The notes beneath the pieces are model-generated. The model was given only the letters and a program-made list of their open reading frames with translations. It did not search any database and was not told the origin of the DNA. From Jimgerdemannia flammicorona (Eukaryota > Mucoromycota > Endogonomycetes > Endogonales > Endogonaceae), in assembly GCA_003990745.1 (NCBI GenBank), contig RBNI01004762.1, positions 1-13,508 of the forward strand: DNA of 13,508 nucleotides. The letters are read 5' to 3'. The position numbers and the translations under genes were made by a program. Positions 7,729-13,508 of the stretch are shown piece by piece (the stretch's first letter is position 1; the number at the start of each line of letters is the position of its first letter).

Positions 7729-9731
7729 ATGTCATCAAGCAAGTGCTCTGACAGGTGTACTGGGTTGGGGGGATCTGGAGTTTTTAGCTGGCAGAATGTA
7801 GGGAGGGGTTATGGCCTAGGGATGGGGGCCTTTGGAGGGTCAAAGGGAGGTGAGGGCTCTGGAGGAGGACAAGGGTCAGGTGGTTTTGGGGGAAGGCCTG
7901 GCCCCTCAAGCTTTGTGAACAAGATGAAGAGAAGTAGATAGCCAGCTGGAGACAGAGCTGGTGCTGCTGTGGGAAAGGACAAGGTGAGCTTTAGGAGGGG
8001 GGGAGGCCCTCAGGCTGGGGGCATGAGCATAGGGTCTGGAGGTGTGATGGCTGGAGGGGGACTACTGATGGAGGTATGATGGGAAATCAGAAAAAAAAAA
8101 GAGATGTGACAGCTGATAGTAGAGTGGGGCTGGGGCTACCGATTTGGAAGGGGGATCTGGCCAATAGTATGACAGGGCTGGTGGTGGCACTGTTACTTAA
8201 GAAGTCAGTTTTGGAGTTCATAGCTACCTTGTACTTCTGGGGCTTGGTGGTGACAGCAAGGATAGTCCTGGGGCTTATCTCACAGTAGGTGGCTAGGGCA
8301 GCCTTGGTGAAGTTCCTGAAGGGGTTGGAGTGAGTGGAGGTGGGCTTTGAGAAGGTGAGTCCACTGGATGAGGCAATGAAGACTGGAGTGGTGGTTGGTG
8401 AAGTGGTGGTTCCTATGGTGTGCTGCCTTAGGTAGGACCCCAGAGTGGTATAGCTGCTAGTCAAAGGGGTACCTACAGTGACAAAGATTGAGACTAGGAG
8501 AAGGGTAGAGGAGGTGGTGGCAGAGTATGGCGATGTAGTGAATATTAGATTCTGGGTGTGGGAGGGGATAGCAATCAGGACTAGTAATGTGGATGTCAGG
8601 ATTAGGCTGGCAGGGAGGAAGGCCACTGGAAAGGTGAATGACTGGCCTTCAGTACTGATATGGGGGGCTGTTGTATGTAGGGTATCAAGGGTAAAGGGGA
8701 GTGAAGAGGAGGAGGAGGACTTGTTGAAAGTACTGGAGAAGTTGAGTGGTGTAGTAGAATGGAGGATGAAGGCCTGGAAGCTCTTTGAGGAGATGATGTA
8801 TCTGGAGGTTGTGGAGGGAAAGCATATCCACATGGACAAGAGGCAGTGGGAGTGGGCACAGGGGTATAGGAGGCAGAGAGAGCTTTTGGTAAGTATGAAA
8901 GTAGAGGCGAAGAAGAAGGCAGATGGGGCTGAGGTGACTGGGGGCGTTGAAGCCAGTGTCTGGGCTGGTAAAGGAGAGGGGGAGGCAGAGGCAGACAAGA
9001 AAGGAGCTGGGAAGGTGCCAAGTAAGGACCCCTATACCGATGGCACTTTTGAGGTCTGGGAGCAGGAATTGGATACCACTCCCCCCCCTCTTATCAGGAG
9101 GGGCCTGGCTGTGATGAGAAGGACAACAGAGGATGCACTGATGAAGGGGGCCCAGCAAGTGCACTTTGGGGTCCCTGATGTGGCAGAAGGGGGCCAGGTA
9201 GTAACAGTTGGCGAGGAGGAGTGGAATGAGGCTACCAGTGTAGGTGCTGATACCACAATGTTAGATACAGGATAGCCAGAGACTCCGAGTAGGAAGGAGG
9301 TAGGGAACTTACTGTGGATGAGCAAGGTGATAGATGACCTTGCAGCTGAGGCATTGGGAGAAGTGGACCTGCGGGTAATGCCTGACAAGCATTGGGCATG
9401 GATTCTGTGCAGAGATGGAGTGGTGGAAGTACTGAGGGCAGAGATTCTTGCTATCTTCCTGGAGGAGGAGAGATATGAGGTCGATGAGGTGAGGAGGGCA
9501 GAGCTGATAGTGGTTGTGGGTGAGCAGGCAGACTACTGTTGGGCTGAGCATTATGGTTTGCAGCTCTAGAGGGAGGCCTGTCTGGAGTATCATGAGGACT
9601 TTGAGGAGAGAGAAGATGGGGCAATGGTAGAACTTCTGGGAGGGTTGGATGCATGGAAAGCTGGGGAAAGAGAACTAGCTGCTGAACATGACTTGGACTT
9701 GGTACAGGAGGAGCAGAATGGGGACTTGTAG
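7729..9731 (+). pseudogene. LINE ORF1 (glycine-rich N-terminus, Gag-like role by position), degraded
   Basis: ATG 7729 opens a frame rich in Gly and Ser (GGSGV, GGSKGGEGSGGGQGSGG). It is stopped at 7939 (TAG) and 8077 (TGA), then changes frame at an A10 run (8091-8100). The downstream frame is recognisable to 9729-9731, with stops at 8286, 8331, 8433, 8451, 9273 and 9567. Its longest open piece, from the stop at 8451 to 9273, contains alternating charged and hydrophobic stretches, a run of Glu near 8706 and Lys/Glu-rich parts that may form coiled coil. I see no CCHC knuckle. In LINEs, ORF1 proteins bind the element RNA; that role is assigned here by position only. If TAG 9729 is a decayed sense codon, ORF1 would end at 9768-9770, overlapping ORF2. 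Confidence 0.68.
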
Positions 9732-9762
9732 AGAATGAGATCACTATTCAATACTATTTCTT

Positions 9763-12700
9763 ATGAATAGTACAACTAATATTTTCTCTTTGAATGTGAA
9801 TGGATTGAGGGGACCTGGGTGGTGTAAGAACATTTTTACTTAGCTCAAGGGATTGGAGGCTGATCTCTTTTTACTACAAGATGTTTGATGTGAGGATGAG
9901 GATAATCGGGTAGAGTGGACTAGGGAATGGGGTAGGGCTACTGCTTGGTTTGGAAAAGTGGTGATTCTGGTGAGAAAGGGTAGAGGAGACTTAAAGGGAA
10001 TCAGAAGCTGAGGTGATCACTTGGTCTGGGGAGATTGGCAGTGGCCAGAGTGGGAGTTGGTGAGAGTTGGCTCTTGCTACTGCTCTGCAGTTAGGGGTGA
10101 GAGGACTGTATGGATTGAGGAGCTGTTGGAGGAGAGTATTCTCTTGGAGGAAGAGGTCGATGTTCTTGGTGAAGACTTTAATATGATTCAGGATCAGTGT
10201 CTGGACAGAACTGATGGAGAGAGGAGTGCAGGGGGGAGAAGTGGAGGTCTGGATGTATGGGAGAAGATGGAGAAGTTGAGCTCCTTAGGGGATATGGGCA
10301 GATCATATTGGGGCAACAACAGGGTCTACACATATTGAGTGAATGGCTTAGGTATAAGGATTGACTGGATTCTGATGGCAGAGTGTTGGGGTTCCAATGT
10401 TTGGAAGACATTAGAGGTGGAGTGGTATCTATGGTCTGATCACTGGGGACTGTTGGGGCAGGGGCAGTTTGGGGGGAGTGGAGATGGACCTGGACATTGG
10501 TATCTTAACTCCTCCCTGCTGACTGAGAAGGGGTTGTGGGACTCATGGGCAGAGGACATTCAGGTGAAGGTTTTTGTCTGGAGGAATGAGGGTTTGTCTG
10601 TGGGTGTCTATTGAATAAGATTGAAAGAGGTGGCAAGGGTCTATTGGGGGGGAGTGGGTAGAGATGCTGGGAGGCAGAGGAGGGAGTGCACAAGGTATGC
10701 TTCCAGTAGGCTGAGGAGACTACAAATGGATTGGGCAGATCTGCTTACTTCTGATGGAGTGGAGGATTGGAGGATTGAGCAGGCTAAATTGGAGATAGTG
10801 GAACTGTGACAGGTATTACAAGAAAAGGAGGAGACTCATATGTGTGGAATGGCTGCTAGGCTATAGTAGCAGGGGCTTGAGGAGGGTGAGTGGCCTACTA
10901 GGTATTTATCAAGACTCCTTAAAGCCAGAAGGGTGCAATATTGGTGGGATGGGATCTTGGATGCCGATGGGGACATGGTGTATGGCATGCAACAAATCTT
11001 GGGGGTTTTGAAGGAGAGATGGCAGAGTTTGTGGAGTGAGGAGGAAGGGGGTGCTGATGGGGTAGTGATCGCTGATACACTAGGGGAGTGGGAGCTACCA
11101 TGAGTAGCAGGACTGAGTGACTTGATCCTACCAGTGTAAGGAGAGGAGATCCAGAGTGTCCTTGTGGCGACTAAGCTTGGAACAGCACCTGGAGAGGATG
11201 GGTTACCATGGAACTTCTGGAAGAAGATGGTAAAGGTCCCAGGTATTTTGGGTGAGATGGCTGCTCTCTGTGACCATGTTCTTCAGAGTGGTGAGTGGGT
11301 TGGTGAGCAGGACCTTGGGCTGGTGGCCTTATTGTACAAAGACAAGGGGAGGAGAGAAGACTGGAAGAACTGGAGGTCAATCATGCTTCTGGATATGGAC
11401 AGGAAGATAGTGACTAAGGTGATTGTCGCAAGGCTGCAGAAAGTTGCCCAATAGATGCTGGGGGAGGAGCAGTGGGGCTTTGTTGGGGGCAGACTTATAA
11501 GGGATGGAACTGCATGGGTGCATGGTGTTATTGAAGGGGCTCAGACTTGTGGACTAGATGGAAAGTTGGTCTTCTTGGACCAGGAGAAGGCCTATGACCA
11601 TGTATGGTGGGTTTGGCTGGGCAAGGTATTGGATTGAATAGGTGTTCTCTCAAGATTTCGGGCATCTATGTTGAATCTGCTAAAGAGCAGTCATGTGGTG
11701 CTGATGTGTAATGGTCACCAAGGTTTGGCATTCTCCTTGGATAGAGGAGTTTCTCAGGGGGACCCTCTGTCTTCTATTCTCTATGCCCTTTCACTAGAGC
11801 TATTGATGGATAGGATTCGCAGGAAGGTAGTAGGGCTCTCTATATATGGTATAGTGTGGAAGGTGGGGGCCTTTGCTGATGACATAGTGGTTGGACTTGG
11901 GTCTGTGGCAGATGTCGGGATACTTAAGGAGACAGTGGAATGGTATGAGACTCACTTGGGGGCGAAGCTCAACTGATATAAGTGTGAGATAATGGTGCTT
12001 GGAAATGGACTAGTGGGTGGGGATGTTATTGGAACAATTGTCCCTTCTGGTGAGGCCATGCAGTATCTGGGCATCTTCCTTTCTGTATATGGTTCTGTAT
12101 TGCCATAAGTGTGGTGGAAGAGCAGGGTGACCATATGGAGGGAGGTCCTTCAAAGTTGGGGAGATTACCATATCTCTCTGACAGAGTGGGTAATAATTCT
12201 GAATATATACTGGTTCCCCAAGCTGTAGTACATGACCTATCACTTTGACTTTCCAGCTTGAGTGGTGAAAAGGCTGAGGAAGATGGCTAGAGATTGGATC
12301 TGGGCAGGGAGGAGGTCTCAAATAGGTTGGGATACTCTTGCAATACTGGTGATCAGGGGAGGTCTTGGCCTTATGGACTTCCCTAAGAGACTGCACTACT
12401 TGTAAGCCTGGTGGTTGAAGAGAGCTGCTGAACTGCAGGGAGGGGGTTGGGTGCTACTGCTGAGGAAGATATGAGAGATGAGGACCTCCCCTTGAGGGTC
12501 CTCCAGAGATCTGTTCTCTTTGGTGGGGCTGAATGAAACTAGGCAACTGCAGTTTAAGGGCTTTTGGTAGGGAGTGGTGGATGGAGCACACTGCATTGGT
12601 CTGCACTAGCAAGGCAATAAGGGAGAGGTAGTGTGGGGGCCTGATATGTAGCAATGAGATAGACTGCTCCTGGGGAGTACTCTACTTGATATATTTAATT

Positions 12701-13346
12701 TTGGAGATAGAGTAGAGTGTCAGCAGGGTCTTGGCCAGAATCTTTGGCCCAGTGGCTGGCAGGTGGCTGGGATTAGCGAGAAGTGGGACTGGGCAGGTAT
12801 CTGGTCCTGGAGTGCTGAGGTGCAGAGGTGGCTTCCTCCCAAGTTCTGGGTGGTATGGTGGTGGATGCTGAGGAGGAATGTTATGTTGAACTTTCGCACT
12901 GAGCATCTGATAGATAGTGGCCGCTATAATTGTGAGGAGTGTTATAATGAAGGGCAAGCAGGGGACTTGTGCAGATACTGGAATATTGGCTGGGAGAGTG
13001 TGAGGTTTTGGGGGACTTTTGGGTGGAAATAGAGAATAGATTGGGTGTGGGGCAGTGGCTGGCAGATGTGGGAGGCTGCTGGGAGGACTTGTGATCTCAG
13101 CTAGTGAGCAGGGTGGGGGATAGTTGGCTCACTGTAGGGTGGATGTTGGTAGTATGGGTGGGACTGGCAGGACATTGGCTTTTTGTATTTGAGGAGGGGT
13201 AGCAGATGAGGCTGTGGAAGAAGATTTCCTGGTGGGAGGAGCTGTTGGGGGATCTGTTGACTGGATAGTGGGTGGTTGGGGTCCTCCGGGTAGGTGGCAT
13301 CATGGTTTGGTGGCAAGGATTTGTACACAGAGTGGAGAGAGGGTAG
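9763..13346 (+). pseudogene. LINE ORF2: APE endonuclease and reverse transcriptase, 23 stops and one frameshift
   Basis: One frame runs from ATG 9763 to about 13017. Endonuclease: SLNVNG (from 9790), LLQDV (9871-9885, where the family has LLQET, so the catalytic Glu reads Asp), GEDFN (10168-10182, family GGDFN or GDFN), RIDWIL (10357-10374), SDH (10435-10443). Reverse transcriptase: APGEDGLP (from 11188), a WKNWRSI block near 11371, WGFVGGR (11473-11493), LDQEKAYD (11575-11598), GVSQGDPLS (11746-11772), FADD (11872-11883). A YLGI motif (12064) and GGLGLMDF (12358-12381) follow, then a Cys-poor tail with CEEC at about 12931. Stops include 9841, 9886, 10336, 10864, 11452, 11974, 12106, 12403; all 23 can be single C to T or G to A changes. 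After about 13017 the tail continues in another frame (WVEIENRLG onward) with stops at 13092, 13200, 13266 and 13344. The last of these, or 13449, may be the true end. Confidence 0.9.
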
Positions 13347-13390
13347 AGATTGTGTTAGACAAAGTGGTCTTTCATCAAGAAGGGGTAGGA

Positions 13391-13411
13391 GGGGGGGGCC
13401 CCCCTAGGGGG
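13391..13411. other. G8-C6-TA-G5 palindromic tract in the LINE 3' end
   Basis: Eight G, six C, TA and five G follow one another. Two perfect 12-base palindromes overlap here (13393-13404 and 13400-13411), so the same C tract can pair with either G tract. It lies between the end of recognisable ORF2 and the poly(A) signal. A role in RNA recognition by the LINE reverse transcriptase is possible but not shown. Confidence 0.45.
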
Positions 13412-13459
13412 ATCAGATAGGAGGAGGGATCACTGTATTTATATGAGATAGATGGACAT

Positions 13460-13465
13460 AATAAA
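13460..13465 (+). terminator. LINE poly(A) signal
   Basis: AATAAA lies 18 bases before the A tract, the normal distance for cleavage and polyadenylation. It supports the view that the A tract is the copied tail of an mRNA. Confidence 0.7.
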
Positions 13466-13483
13466 GGAAGTTCAAGTGACTAT

Positions 13484-13508
13484 AAAAAAAAAAAAAAAAA
13501 AAAAAAAA
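13484..13508 (+). repeat. LINE 3' poly(A) tail
   Basis: Twenty-five consecutive A reach the window end, so the true length is unknown. This marks the LINE 3' end and fixes its orientation. Confidence 0.9.

Larger units (their letters stand above)
7643..13508 (+). mobile_element. APE-type LINE (non-LTR retrotransposon), near full length, degraded
   Basis: The element starts where LTR homology ends and runs to a terminal A tract at 13484-13508. It holds a 5' leader of about 86 bases, a glycine-rich ORF1, an ORF2 with apurinic-type endonuclease and reverse transcriptase, a poly(A) signal and a poly(A) tail. At about 5.9 kb this is a normal full length for such LINEs. The palm motif context (LDQEKAYD, FADD) and the lack of RNase H point to the L1/Tx1-like or Tad-like groups; I cannot decide between them by eye. 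The coding strand is strongly G-rich and C-poor. Any target duplication would lie just past the window end. Confidence 0.88.

Noticed and set aside
7750..7920. G-run cluster as a regulatory G-quadruplex at the LINE 5' end
   Set aside because: The runs coincide with glycine codons of ORF1 and with the overall G-richness of the strand; no specific signal stands out.
8087..8998. A 303-codon minus-strand open frame, Ser/Thr/Pro-rich, antisense to LINE ORF1
   Set aside because: It is low complexity and arises because the plus strand is C-poor and G-rich. The plus-strand frame has the expected place and continues into the ORF1 body. Two further minus-strand frames overlap the same place, as expected for composition-driven frames.
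1..13508. Host genes, tRNA or rRNA between the elements
   Set aside because: Every stretch over 300 bases is accounted for by gypsy or LINE sequence, except about 270 bases at 6340-6612, which hold no credible gene.

Overview
The window looks like a repeat-only stretch of a eukaryotic, most likely fungal, genome. I see no host gene, tRNA, rRNA or CRISPR array. The fungal assignment is an inference: it rests on a chromodomain-bearing Ty3/gypsy element (chromovirus type) beside an APE-type LINE, with heavy C:G to T:A decay of both. A basidiomycete is my best guess, but nothing here proves it.

Layout. (1) Positions 1-2534 hold the 3' two thirds of a Ty3/gypsy pol gene (copy A: RT, RNase H, integrase, chromodomain), read in one frame with only four nonsense codons. 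(2) A polypurine tract at 2668-2680 leads into a long LTR-like unit, about 2682-4436. It carries U3 tandem repeats, a first TATA region, a 365-codon open frame (one stop), a second TATA box and a poly(A) signal. (3) Directly after it comes the leader and decayed gag start of a second element (copy B). This is joined by a large internal deletion to integrase plus chromodomain (4711-6239, ten stops). (4) Copy B has about 270 extra bases before its polypurine tract, and its own LTR starts at 6667. (5) That LTR is interrupted at about 7642 by a near full-length LINE, 7643-13508, with degraded ORF1 and ORF2, a poly(A) signal and a terminal A tract running to the window edge.

How the parts relate. 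Copies A and B share one LTR-like unit, as expected from recombination between LTRs or a tandem insertion. Copy B is much more decayed than copy A, so the shared unit probably joins elements of different age. The LINE landed in the older copy's LTR and is itself dead, with 23 in-frame stops in ORF2 before a frame change.

The most unusual item is the open frame in the U3 part of the LTR-like unit. It has its own upstream TATA region, the same frame in both copies, no cysteine, an acidic C-terminal part and two PPxY motifs. I do not recognise it. The tandem U3 repeats upstream carry TGAGTCA (Gcn4/AP-1-like) cores. Base composition changes abruptly where the LINE begins: the gypsy coding strand is A/C-rich, the LINE coding strand strongly G-rich.
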